From assembly GCF_025370785.1 (NCBI RefSeq), contig NZ_JAMXFA010000003.1, forward strand, positions 62,001 to 126,000: 64,000 nt of DNA, in the 5' to 3' direction. The first letter of the stretch is position 1; every line of letters starts with the position of its first letter. This stretch comes from Laspinema olomoucense D3b. Its GTDB lineage: Bacteria; Cyanobacteriota; Cyanobacteriia; Cyanobacteriales; Laspinemataceae. Both the position numbers and the translations under genes were made by a program. Below the pieces are notes generated by a model. The model was not told where the DNA came from. It was given only the letters and a program-made list of their open reading frames with translations, and ran no database searches. Positions 27,522 through 36,510 of the stretch are shown one piece after another.

Positions 27522-28569
27522 AAGCCGTAGAAGTTAGCCCTATAATTTTATCGGCTAAATCCGAAAAGGTTGTTCTAAAATCCTCCTGCTTTTTCTGATT
27601 GTTTTTTAGCACTATTCCAGTTTGACCTAGTTGCTGAGGTGTTAACTCATAAACTGGCACTTGATGCTCTTGAGATTTGGCAATCAAGCTATTAAAATTT
27701 GAAATTTTAGTTAAACAAAAATTATCATTAATTTCTTGATTAAAATATTCCTGCTCTGGCAACATCATATTATGGCTTTTTAAGATGGGAACTAATTTAG
27801 AGCTAACATTCTGCTCAATTTTTTGGATCCAAGTTTCAAAGGCTCCTGTTTCTCTCCCATTAATGATTCGGAAATTCTGCACAATAATACCTAAAAATTT
27901 AAGGTTAACATCGGGGAATGGATAGGTTGCATCTTTTAATATTTGAAGCGAATTTGCTCTAGTAGCCCAAGCGTACCATTTCGGTAAAACTTTCGCCAAA
28001 GAGTCAATTGCCATGACTGAAAAAAAATCAGCGGTAGTTGGCACCATGAAAAAATCGCTAGTCATCAGGATATTTTGATTGATTGCACCCAAGCTAGGAC
28101 TCATATCAATTAAAATATAATCAGCTTCAAATTTTTCCGCTGTTTTATCCAGCAAATCGCTGATAGAACCGGGTAAATTTCTGAGGGCATGAATCGATCC
28201 ACTGAGTTCCTGAGCAATCCCTAGAGTCGCTTCATATTCAGCAAATCCTACATGACCCGGGAGTAAAAATAACCGCTCTTGGCCCTTAATGGGAATACAG
28301 TCTACAGCTTCAATAGCTTTAGGCTGGGATTCAAAAGCCGGGGCTAACCCTTTTTTGATATTAGAATAGGTATGATAAATTCCTTCTATTCTCGCTTCAT
28401 CATCTTCCGTTTCTTCCCCTAATGCCATGCCCGTCAGATTACACTGTGGATCAGCATCCACCATAATAACTCTTTTACCCTTTGAGGCCAGCATCCAACC
28501 CAGGTTAAAGGTGGTGGTTGTCTTGCTGACGCCCCCTTTGTGATTAAATAAGGCAATTTTTTGAACCAT
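27505..28569 (-). CDS. ParA/Soj-like ATPase coupled to a HEPN gene
   Basis: 354 residues. A deviant Walker A motif KGGVSKTTTTFNLG starts at residue 11, MVDADPQCNLTGM follows as in ParA proteins, and the switch-II motif IDMSPSLGAINQN is near 154. ParA-type ATPases dimerise on ATP and bind DNA or membrane to position cargo. Here there is no parB and no visible parS cluster. The last 17 bases overlap the start of a HEPN RNase gene. The C-terminal about 130 residues, with an insertion around FRIINGRETGAFETWIQKIE, are longer than in minimal ParA. No GCGATCGC site occurs in the gene, unlike most of the window, suggesting an acquired module. Confidence 0.87.
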   Translation of the reverse strand: MVQKIALFNHKGGVSKTTTTFNLGWMLASKGKRVIMVDADPQCNLTGMALGEETEDDEARIEGIYHTYSNIKKGLAPAFESQPKAIEAVDCIPIKGQERLFLLPGHVGFAEYEATLGIAQELSGSIHALRNLPGSISDLLDKTAEKFEADYILIDMSPSLGAINQNILMTSDFFMVPTTADFFSVMAIDSLAKVLPKWYAWATRANSLQILKDATYPFPDVNLKFLGIIVQNFRIINGRETGAFETWIQKIEQNVSSKLVPILKSHNMMLPEQEYFNQEINDNFCLTKISNFNSLIAKSQEHQVPVYELTPQQLGQTGIVLKNNQKKQEDFRTTFSDLADKIIGLTSTAYAVSA

Positions 28570-28923
28570 TGAATCAACCTCCGATTAATTGATTAAAATT
28601 ATTTTTTGGGAAATGCTGGTCTTTTAAAACGGTTGATGAATTCCGGCCCTCAGCATTGTAATTCTGTAATCTGGTTTTGATTTTAAGGGTTATTATAGCA
28701 TTTTCGCTCATTGCTGCATCACCCTGGCTGACAAGTTTTGACCTTTCAACTAGAACAGCGTAAGATTTAATACCTTTGAGTTTACCAGACTGGCGAGCCG
28801 ACAGAAACCCTGGCCCCCACCCCTGAACCGGGAACTGAACACTGAACTGAGCACAAAACTGAGCAGATTTCTTCGGGGAACGGGCTTAGAGTGAAGATAG
28901 CACAGAAATGGAGGCCAAATTTT
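28570..28923. other. Divergent intergenic region, ParA-like / VIT-vWA
   Basis: About 350 bp holding the two divergent promoters. It is AT-rich next to the ParA-like gene and has no convincing frame. The ribosome site GGAGG at 28910-28914 fixes the start of the next gene. Confidence 0.5.
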
Positions 28924-31527
28924 ATGTCTCAGATGCTCGATCGCCAACCGGCTGGTTTATATGTTCAAACCCCTGATTCCCAGCAAATTGCCTTTCCCCT
29001 TAAACATACGGAAGTTAGTGCTAAAGTTGCGGGAAATCTCTCTCGGGTGGAAGTTACCCAAACGTTTGAAAATCCCTTTACGACGACTTTAGAAGCGGTC
29101 TATATTTTTCCGCTGCCGGATGAAGCGGCGGTGGATGAGATGTTGATTAAAATCGGCGATCGCACCATAAAAGGTCACATCAAACAACGAGAAGAAGCTC
29201 AACAAATTTACCAGCAAGCTAAAGAACAGGGCCGCACTGCTGGGCTTTTAGAACAAGAACGAGATAATATCTTTACCCAATCTCTGGCTAACATCCAACC
29301 CGGTGAGCAAATTGATGTGATTATTCGCTATTCGGCGAGTCTGCAATTTGAAGGGGGAAATTATGAATTTGTCTTTCCAATGGTGGTCGGTCCCCGCTAT
29401 ATTCCCGGTATTCCCATTGGGGAAAATGCGGTGGGTTCAGGGTCGGCCCCGGGACCGATGTCTCAAAATCAAGATACAGATTTAGTTCCCGATGCCACTC
29501 GGTTAAATGCGCCAATTCTACCTGCGGGAACTCGTTCTGGTCATGATATCAATATGACTGTGGAAATTGATGCGGGAGTGAACATTCAAGCGGTGCGATC
29601 GCCCTCTCATCAATTGCATATTTCCCATGAGGGACAACAGGTGCGCGTGGGTTTAGTTGGCAGCGATACTATCCCCAATAAAGATTTTATTCTGCGCTAT
29701 CAAGTTGCCTCAAAAACTACTCAATCGACTTTACTGGCTCAATCCGATGACAAAGGTGGACATTTTGCCCTGTATCTCATCCCGGCGCTGGACTATGCTC
29801 CGGAACAAATTGTCCCCAAAGATGTAGTATTTTTGATTGATACGTCGGGTTCTCAAATGGGGCATCCGTTGGGCCAGTGCCAGGAATTGATGCGCCGGTT
29901 TATCCAAGGATTGAACCCGAATGATACCTTTAGTATTATCAATTTTGCTAATACGACCCAGCATCTCTCTCCGGTTCCGCTTCCGAATACCCCCAACAAT
30001 CAATCCCGGGCGATCGCCTATATTAATCAGTTGACTGCTGGTGGGGGAACTGAAATGTTACAAGGCATTCAAACGGTGTTAAATTTCCCGCTCACCGATC
30101 CAGGACGATTGCGGAGTATTGTTCTCCTAACTGATGGATATATCGGCAATGATAATCAAATTTTGGCGGAGGTGCAGCGCCATCTTAAACCGGGGAACCG
30201 TCTGTATAGTTTTGGTGCTGGGAGTTCGGTTAATCGGTTTTTACTCAATCGAATTGCCGAAATCGGACGGGGAATTTCGCGGGTGATTCGTCATGATGAA
30301 GCGCCAGATGAAACGGTGGAACGCTTCTTCCGACAAATTAATAATCCGGTGTTGACTAATATCCAGGTGACTTGGGAAGGTGAGGGCGAGTCTCCGGTGG
30401 TTTATCCGGCGATCGCACCGGATTTGTTTGCCGAACAACCCCTGGTTTTATTTGGACGCAAAGCGGATGCGGTTGCGGGAACCTTGCAGGTTTCGGGAAT
30501 CCCTGCGGGGGGTACTCTTTATCAGCAACGGTTTGAGGTGAATTTTGAGCGCGGAGGAAATCCGGCAGTAGCTCAATTGTGGGGACGCTCCCGGATTAAG
30601 GCGGTGATGAATCAGATGGTGAGAGGAGAAACCAAGTCTGGAGTGGAAGCAGTCACCCAGACGGCGATCGCCTATCAATTACTCTGTCAATATACAGCCT
30701 TTGTTGCTGTTAGCGATGAGGTGCGAGGGGATCATCCCGAGGCATCAGTTTCGGTACAAGTGCCCGTGGAAATGCCAGAAGAAATGAGCTATGAGGGCAT
30801 TTTTGGCTCAATACAGCATTTGGGCTCGGTGGATGCCGGTTATGCGCCATCCCCCCCGCAGTTGAACCGTGCGATCTCTCCTAAACTCAAGATGTCAATA
30901 CGTCGGGCCTTGTATGCCAATTTACTCAATGAGCGAGGAGAGTACCAAGGTACTGAGGTGCCAGAGGAGCCACGCCGGACCCACAAACCGCAGTCCCCCC
31001 CCTCGATGCCACAACGGTCTTTTTTGGACATGGACAAGATGCGATCGCAGATTCAGGGAGAATCCTCGGATAGTGGGGATGCTGATATTTCCGATATAAA
31101 TGACGTACAATTCTCGCCTGAAAGTCTCCCTGAGGCGGAGGATGAATCGTTATCAGTTCGCGAATTTGAGGTCCGTCCTCAATTAGAGGCCCCTTCAGAA
31201 TCGGTTAAACTCACTTTTCAAGCGCCAAAACCTGCAATGCCGCCACAGCGGTTAAAGCTTGTGAGTGTGACGGGATTAGATGCTGAGGCGATCGCCTTGC
31301 TGACAGAACATCTACAAGCGGTGCAGCTTCCTCCTGGGGTGAGTGGAGAACTGGTTTGGGAGTTGCGGATTACTAATGGACAAGTGAAACAGGTGATTCT
31401 GGATGAAGAGGAGTCTTCTGGGGATGATCCGGAAGTGGCAGAGGCAATCCGGCGATCGCTGTTTACCTGGCGCGCTGAACTCTCCCTCTCCACTACCGTA
31501 CTGCTGCGGGTGCGGATTTCCGCCTAG
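28924..31527 (+). CDS. VIT and von Willebrand factor A domain protein
   Basis: 867 residues from ATG 28924, chosen for GGAGG nine bases upstream; an in-frame GTG at 28891 lacks support. Residues about 5-135 form a VIT domain (VEVTQTFENPF, YIFPLPDEAAVDEM). A vWA domain begins near 300 with the metal-site motif LIDTSGSQMG (about 304-313) and FSIINFANTTQHLSP. The C-terminal region is low-complexity and proline-rich (about 650-770), then a small alpha-beta domain (about 775-865) like those in TonB- or AgmX-type proteins. There is no signal peptide. VIT-vWA proteins are thought to be scaffolds for surface or intracellular assemblies; no specific role is evident. No clear operon partner. Confidence 0.9.
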   Translation: MSQMLDRQPAGLYVQTPDSQQIAFPLKHTEVSAKVAGNLSRVEVTQTFENPFTTTLEAVYIFPLPDEAAVDEMLIKIGDRTIKGHIKQREEAQQIYQQAKEQGRTAGLLEQERDNIFTQSLANIQPGEQIDVIIRYSASLQFEGGNYEFVFPMVVGPRYIPGIPIGENAVGSGSAPGPMSQNQDTDLVPDATRLNAPILPAGTRSGHDINMTVEIDAGVNIQAVRSPSHQLHISHEGQQVRVGLVGSDTIPNKDFILRYQVASKTTQSTLLAQSDDKGGHFALYLIPALDYAPEQIVPKDVVFLIDTSGSQMGHPLGQCQELMRRFIQGLNPNDTFSIINFANTTQHLSPVPLPNTPNNQSRAIAYINQLTAGGGTEMLQGIQTVLNFPLTDPGRLRSIVLLTDGYIGNDNQILAEVQRHLKPGNRLYSFGAGSSVNRFLLNRIAEIGRGISRVIRHDEAPDETVERFFRQINNPVLTNIQVTWEGEGESPVVYPAIAPDLFAEQPLVLFGRKADAVAGTLQVSGIPAGGTLYQQRFEVNFERGGNPAVAQLWGRSRIKAVMNQMVRGETKSGVEAVTQTAIAYQLLCQYTAFVAVSDEVRGDHPEASVSVQVPVEMPEEMSYEGIFGSIQHLGSVDAGYAPSPPQLNRAISPKLKMSIRRALYANLLNERGEYQGTEVPEEPRRTHKPQSPPSMPQRSFLDMDKMRSQIQGESSDSGDADISDINDVQFSPESLPEAEDESLSVREFEVRPQLEAPSESVKLTFQAPKPAMPPQRLKLVSVTGLDAEAIALLTEHLQAVQLPPGVSGELVWELRITNGQVKQVILDEEESSGDDPEVAEAIRRSLFTWRAELSLSTTVLLRVRISA

Positions 31528-32416
31528 AGCATTACTGCGACAACTGGGGGATTGCGGTAACCGGCGTCGTTTCCACAAGAGCCACATCGCACCGGGCGGG
31601 TTAAAAATTGACTGAAAGCGTTGTCCTATCAAGCTTTATCGGGTTTTTAGCCCCCAGGCTGCACCCTCGGCAATTGAGCCGTTAACCCGCCCCCCCTGTT
31701 TCTTTTTCTCTCCAAGCTAAAAAACTTTACAATTAATTTAGTTTTTTCTGTCATCAGAGGCTAGTCAAAACAAAAGTAGCGTGCTATCTTTGTTAAACCG
31801 CTTTTCCAAGTAAGCCAAAAGCGGTTGAGAGACGATGCTGTTGCTCAAACTTCAACCCGTCCCCAGTGGAGTTAGCTGAAGTCAATCGATAGCCCGTCCT
31901 AAAGTTCGAGTGGGGAGTGAAAAAAATTCGCCTGTACTCAGGTTACGGCGGCGATCGCCCTCCTGAAAGCAGAGCGGTTGAGTCTTAAAGCAAACCATTG
32001 GCTGCTATTTCTGGTCAAAATCCATCGCCGTTACTGTCGGTGGGAATGGATAACATCGATTGATTGATCTCAGAGAAAGAAAACCCCGAGTAATCCTCAG
32101 CTTAATCCGCTGAGTTGAACTTCGCCGTTAACCGCATCAACGAGTATTTACCAATCCGGTTCCCGTCCATTCGTACTGGGCTGCTCCAAGCTTGGCGGAA
32201 TCCTGGATCTTGCACCGGAAGCTAGATCCCCCAACCCAGATGCCAGAAAAATCGCCACAGGCACGACCCTAGAAACGTGAGTCCTGGGCGATTCAAAATT
32301 CGGATTAAGAAATCTACCTGAGATGCTGCTATCTTCCCTGCCTGGAGGTAGAGGTAGTCGAGTGATTTAGGCCGAATAATTTTAATTAATAACAAAACAA
32401 AACGTGGAAAAAAGTT
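31528..32416. other. Long non-coding region upstream of the DUF2949 gene
   Basis: About 890 bp without a credible gene on either strand. It contains a perfect 10-bp hairpin (31796-31826), a six-pair hairpin CTCAGC/GCTGAG near 32095-32115 and an AT-rich tract just before the next gene. It could hold a long 5' leader or a small RNA; no known RNA family (RNase P, tmRNA, SRP, 6S) was recognised. Confidence 0.5.
31796..31826. repeat. Perfect 10-bp hairpin in a non-coding region
   Basis: AACCGCTTTT and AAAAGCGGTT pair perfectly around the 11-base loop CCAAGTAAGCC. No T-run follows on either strand, so a simple terminator is unlikely. Confidence 0.5.
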
Positions 32417-32632
32417 GTGAAACTCTATAACAATTACGGACAATTGGTGAAATTTTTACAAGAGGAGTTGGCGCTGTCGCCTTCATCCATCGATATGGCC
32501 CTACGTCATGGAGAACAAAATCTCGGCCCTTTACCGATGATCCTGTGGCAGTATGGCTTAGTTTCCCTGGAACAGCTTGAGCGAATCTTCGACTGGCTGG
32601 AGAACCGAACTGCCATGGACGGAAATTTCTAA
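32417..32632 (+). CDS. DUF2949-type small cyanobacterial protein
   Basis: 71 residues from a GTG start; AAAAAAG precedes it and there is no strong ribosome site. The sequence LVKFLQEELALSPSSIDMAL, then LPMILWQYGLVSLEQLERIF, matches the small DUF2949 family restricted to cyanobacteria, whose function is unknown. It is fully helical with no membrane segment. It lies 126 bp before a strong terminator and after an unusually long untranslated region, so it probably forms its own transcription unit. Confidence 0.8.
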   Translation: MKLYNNYGQLVKFLQEELALSPSSIDMALRHGEQNLGPLPMILWQYGLVSLEQLERIFDWLENRTAMDGNF

Positions 32633-32965
32633 ATCGGAGGAGCAACAAGGATGAAACTTGATAGAGCTCAGGATGCAGTCAATCGTGGAAACTAAGGTTT
32701 TAACTGGAAACAGCAATTGGGCGATCGCCTTCGGCACTAAATTGGATAGAAAAATTTAAGATTTCCGATTCTGAGTTAGAAACGGAAATCTTTTTGATGA
32801 GTTAATAAATGAGTTCGGTTCCAGGCGGGAATAGGCCAGTTGATAGAGAAAGGGCGATCGCCTTGCCACCGCACCCTCCCAAACAACAATTAGAGCAATC
32901 AAGCCCCAATTGTTAAAAAATAAGAAAATTTTAACAACAAATCCGTGACGAGCCTGGGATTGAAG
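32633..32965. other. Convergent intergenic region with terminators
   Basis: About 330 bp between the DUF2949 gene (+) and the small minus-strand gene. It holds the terminator at 32758-32795 and an AT-rich inverted repeat (TGTTAAAA / TTTTAACA, about 32911-32936) suited to ending the minus-strand transcript. No further gene seen. Confidence 0.5.
32758..32795 (+). terminator. Rho-independent terminator
   Basis: AAGATTTCCG (32758-32767) and CGGAAATCTT (32783-32792) form a perfect 10-bp stem with a 15-base loop; a run of five T ends at 32795. It serves the DUF2949 transcript. Confidence 0.8.
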
Positions 32966-33169
32966 CTACAGAGGTTGTCGCGAAACCTGCTTCTCAAAGC
33001 AAGCTTGAGTTTGCTGTAACAACTGTTCTCGACTATCGCCAGCCGTTTGAGTCAGCGTCGGGACTAAATTCCGCGCTTGTAAAGTCATGTGAAGCTGTAG
33101 GTGTGCCACATACTCACTGATATCTTCACGAACGATAGCGGAGTGGTGTTGATTCAGATTGTTAGCCAA
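32966..33169 (-). CDS. Small hypothetical protein
   Basis: 67 residues from a TTG start with a good ribosome site, AAGGAG followed by a spacer of about seven bases. Composition is that of a normal soluble helical protein (IVREDISEYVAHLQLHMTLQ, then RNLVPTLTQTAGDSREQLLQ), without biased codons or runs. I do not recognise the family. It lies between two non-coding stretches, convergent with the DUF2949 gene and divergent from the PAS kinase. Judged real because of the ribosome site and protein-like composition, but unverified. Confidence 0.5.
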   Translation of the reverse strand: MANNLNQHHSAIVREDISEYVAHLQLHMTLQARNLVPTLTQTAGDSREQLLQQTQACFEKQVSRQPL

Positions 33170-33583
33170 AGTGTTCTCCTTCCCTCAACTTGCGTCAAGT
33201 CCAATATCAATAAAAGTTACCATTACTTGCCAAAAACGTCTACCGTTGCAACAAAGCTTAACGTTAGGGACCTCTTCTGTAGCGTTATGTAAAGTTTTTA
33301 GGGCAACCCCTATCACAAGTCGGGTCTGTTGAGCGTCCAAACTGGCATGAACCCCGGGGTCTTTATGGGTCCCTCCTCCCTTAAATTAAGGACCCATAAA
33401 GACCCAAAAGATGTAAAAATCCTCAGAACTTGCTAAAACAAAAATAGGTGCAGCTTTCCTCAGACTCTGAATCTCAGAAAAACTGCCCTAATTTCCGGGT
33501 GCTGAAGAATGTAGCTAACCAAAGCTATTGCCTGTACCTCATCGCTCCTTTAACCCTATAGCCGACTTGTTGGAGCTGAACTC
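33170..33583. other. Upstream region of the PAS/GAF kinase
   Basis: About 410 bp of non-coding DNA containing the 16-bp perfect inverted repeat listed separately. The remainder has no credible frame and no clear promoter consensus. Confidence 0.5.
33357..33405. repeat. 16-bp perfect inverted repeat
   Basis: GGGTCTTTATGGGTCC (33357-33372) and GGACCCATAAAGACCC (33390-33405) are perfect complements around a 17-base loop that itself contains TTAAATTAA. No U-run follows on either strand, which argues against a simple terminator. It may be a palindromic repeat or a structured leader of the kinase gene about 180 bp downstream. Confidence 0.7.
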
Positions 33584-36400
33584 ATGTTGTACTCTCCAGA
33601 GAATTTCGACCTGCTCAAGATATTTTTGGAACAAACTCCCCAGGCAATAGCGATGGTCGATCGCCAGATGCGCTACTTGTTTGCCAGTCGCCAATGGTTG
33701 CGAGACTGCGGTTTCGACGATCGCGATGGCAACCCACACTCCCCAGACTCACAAGCAGTTGAGTCGATTCTGGGTCGTTCTCATTATGAAATCCTGCCTC
33801 AGTTTATCTCAACCCAACCGACAATCCAGAACCCAGAGGAAGCAGGAGTTAGAGACTCAGCAATCTCCCTGGAATCCTGGAAAGAGGTACAAGCGGTGTG
33901 TTTGGCAGGGGGGGTACAATCCTGGGAGGAAGAGTTTGGCGCCGATGGCGATCGCCAATCCCGAGTCAAGTGGGACGTGCATCCCTGGAAAACCCAGACG
34001 GGTGAAATCGGTGGATTGCTGCTGTTGAGAGAAACGACAGGTAGGACCCCAGGGAAGGGAGACCCCTTGAATCCGTTGACTGCCAAAGTAGGGAGCAATT
34101 CCCACCGGCGATCGCGATCGGATGAAAGCGATTTGCGCCGCCAAAGTCAGATTCTCGTGGAACTGGCAAGGAGCAAAACCCAGAATGAGGGGAATTTAGA
34201 AGCGGCGATCGCTGAAATTACCGAAGCTGCCGCCAATACCCTAGCCGTAGAACGGGTGGGAGTCTGGTTGTACGACAATAACCAGACGGAGATTACCTGT
34301 ATCAATCTCTACGAACGCACTGAACGTCTGCATTCCTCCGGCAGTCTGCTGCTGACTGCTCCCTATCCTCAATACTTCCAATCCTTAGAAACCGAACGTG
34401 CCATTTCCGTCGATCATGCCATCACCGATCCCAGAACCCGAGATTTAGCCGATACCTACCTCATTCCCCTAGGCATTACCTCCAAATTAGATGCACCCAT
34501 TCGCATTGGCGGTAAAATCGTCGGGATTGTTTGCTGCGAACATCGCGGCATTTCCCGGAGGTGGAAATTAGGAGAACGGAACTTTGCTGCTTCCATCGCT
34601 GATTATACTGCCCTCGCCTTAGAAACCCACGATCGCATCAAAACTCAAACCGAACTCGAATCGGCTAATGACCAACTTCAAGCGGTGTTAGATGCCGTTC
34701 CCGGAAGCATTTCCTGGTTTAGTTCGGATTTAGTTTATCTGGGGGTCAATGGCTACTTAGCTAAAACTTTTAACGCGAATCCCGAGACTTTTCTCGGAAA
34801 AAAAATCGGCTTTTTACAAGGGTCACCGAAGTTTAATCACTTGGTCCCGGAGTTTTTTGATAACCCAGCAAAAGAAGCACAGCACGAAATTGAAATGTCT
34901 GTTCGCGGTGTGAATCGGCACTTTTTGGTGGTTTCTCACAAATATCAGCAGGGACAAGCGGCAGTTTTTATCGGATTTGATATTACCGATCGCAAAGCGG
35001 CTGAAGCGGCACTGCAAAAAGCCAATGAGGAACTCGAAAGCCGCGTGGCTGAACGGACTAAAGATTTAACGGAGGCGATCGACCAATTGCAAGAGGAAAT
35101 TCGGACTCGCAGCCTCCTGGAAGAAACCCGCGACGTTTTGGAATTTTCCATCAATAATGCAGCGGATTCCGTATTTTGGCTGACTCCCGATGGCCGGTTT
35201 TTCTACGTCAACGATGCCGCTTGCATCACGTTGAACTACTCCCGCAAAGAACTTCTTTCTTTGAGTGTTCATGATATCAACCCGGATTTACCCGCCGAAG
35301 TCTGGGCAGAATATTGGGAGGAAATCAAAGAATTTGGCTCCGTCCGTTTGGAATGCCATCATCGCAGCAAGGACAATCAGAGTTTTCCGGTAGAAATTAC
35401 CATTAATTATTTTCAAATTAAGGGGAAAGAATACAACTGCATTTTTGCCCGGGATATTACGGAAACAAAACGAGTTGAAACCGAATTGCAAAGAGCTAAA
35501 GCTACCGCAGAAGCCGCTAATTTGGCAAAAAGTGCATTTTTTGCTAATATGAGCCATGAATTGCGTACGCCCTTAACGACGATTATCAGCTATAGCGATT
35601 TATTGCAGGAAGACGCGAAAGAGTTAGGGGTAAGCAATCGGGCTTTCTTTGGAGATTTGCAGCAAATTAATAAAGCAGGGAAAGATTTGTTGGTAGCGAT
35701 CGATGATATTTTGGATTATTCTAAGATTGAGTTGGGTCGGATGCAACTGGATGTGGAGTGCTTCGAGATTGGTGAGGCGATCGCCATCATTATGGCGGAA
35801 ATTGAACATAAGCTGATTACGAATAAGAATACCTTGACGATGGGAGGGGATGCGGAATGGGGGACGATTTGCAGCGATCGGCATAAACTACACCAGGTGT
35901 TGTGGCACTTGCTCGATAATGCCAGCAAATTTACCGAAAACGGGGCGATCGCCTTAGAAATTACCCGCGAAAATACCCCCGATTTCCGGGTCTTAAATGC
36001 CGCCTCCAAGTTCCATAAACCTGAACTAGAAGCCACCGAAGAATGGGCCGTATTTCGAGTCCGAGACAACGGCATTGGCATGACACCCGAACAAATACAA
36101 GAGCTATTTGAGCCATTTAGCCAAATGCATACCTCTGATACCCATCATGCTACAGGGACCGGATTAGGATTAGCCGTATCCCGGAGTTTGTGCCAATTAA
36201 TGGGAGGGGATTTATTTGTAGAAAGTCACCTTGGAGTGGGTTCTACTTTCACCGTTTACCTCCCGGCAAATCTCCCGCTGAGTGCTTTAAATACGGAGGC
36301 AATCAAGCAAAAACTCACCCCAAAATTTCCCCGACCCCTTCCCCTCGACCATGACAACTCATGGACTGAAGGAGAAGGATGGGTATTTGATGATGAATAA
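33584..36400 (+). CDS. PAS/GAF sensor histidine kinase
   Basis: 938 residues, no membrane segment, so a cytoplasmic sensor. Order: a PAS domain at the N-terminus (AIAMVDRQMRYLFASRQWLR) with a long variable insert to about 170; a GAF domain at about 195-345 (AVERVGVWLYDNNQTEI, IVGIVCCEHRG); a PAS domain about 365-470; a coiled coil (about 470-510); another PAS about 515-630; HisKA with the phospho-accepting His658 in NMSHELRTPL; and an HATPase domain with DNGIGMTPEQI and GTGLGLAVSRSL. The GAF lacks the cysteine motif expected for a typical bilin photoreceptor, so I do not call it a phytochrome. No response regulator is adjacent, so it signals to an unlinked partner. The final 40 residues are an unstructured acidic tail. 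Confidence 0.93.
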   Translation: MLYSPENFDLLKIFLEQTPQAIAMVDRQMRYLFASRQWLRDCGFDDRDGNPHSPDSQAVESILGRSHYEILPQFISTQPTIQNPEEAGVRDSAISLESWKEVQAVCLAGGVQSWEEEFGADGDRQSRVKWDVHPWKTQTGEIGGLLLLRETTGRTPGKGDPLNPLTAKVGSNSHRRSRSDESDLRRQSQILVELARSKTQNEGNLEAAIAEITEAAANTLAVERVGVWLYDNNQTEITCINLYERTERLHSSGSLLLTAPYPQYFQSLETERAISVDHAITDPRTRDLADTYLIPLGITSKLDAPIRIGGKIVGIVCCEHRGISRRWKLGERNFAASIADYTALALETHDRIKTQTELESANDQLQAVLDAVPGSISWFSSDLVYLGVNGYLAKTFNANPETFLGKKIGFLQGSPKFNHLVPEFFDNPAKEAQHEIEMSVRGVNRHFLVVSHKYQQGQAAVFIGFDITDRKAAEAALQKANEELESRVAERTKDLTEAIDQLQEEIRTRSLLEETRDVLEFSINNAADSVFWLTPDGRFFYVNDAACITLNYSRKELLSLSVHDINPDLPAEVWAEYWEEIKEFGSVRLECHHRSKDNQSFPVEITINYFQIKGKEYNCIFARDITETKRVETELQRAKATAEAANLAKSAFFANMSHELRTPLTTIISYSDLLQEDAKELGVSNRAFFGDLQQINKAGKDLLVAIDDILDYSKIELGRMQLDVECFEIGEAIAIIMAEIEHKLITNKNTLTMGGDAEWGTICSDRHKLHQVLWHLLDNASKFTENGAIALEITRENTPDFRVLNAASKFHKPELEATEEWAVFRVRDNGIGMTPEQIQELFEPFSQMHTSDTHHATGTGLGLAVSRSLCQLMGGDLFVESHLGVGSTFTVYLPANLPLSALNTEAIKQKLTPKFPRPLPLDHDNSWTEGEGWVFDDE

Positions 36401-36510
36401 TTAACAATCCCCTTAATTTCCGCATCAGGTGCGCCAGACTTTCCCCTTAATATTATCTATTATCAGCGGGCAAGACTCTGGCGTACAAGCTTCACTCACT
36501 TCAAATTTAC

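Noticed and set aside
27505-28569. Plasmid or chromosome partition ParA
   Set aside because: No parB gene or parS-like cluster nearby; overlap is with a HEPN gene.
33584-36400. Phytochrome or cyanobacteriochrome
   Set aside because: The GAF domain lacks a recognisable bilin-binding cysteine motif and no PHY domain is present.
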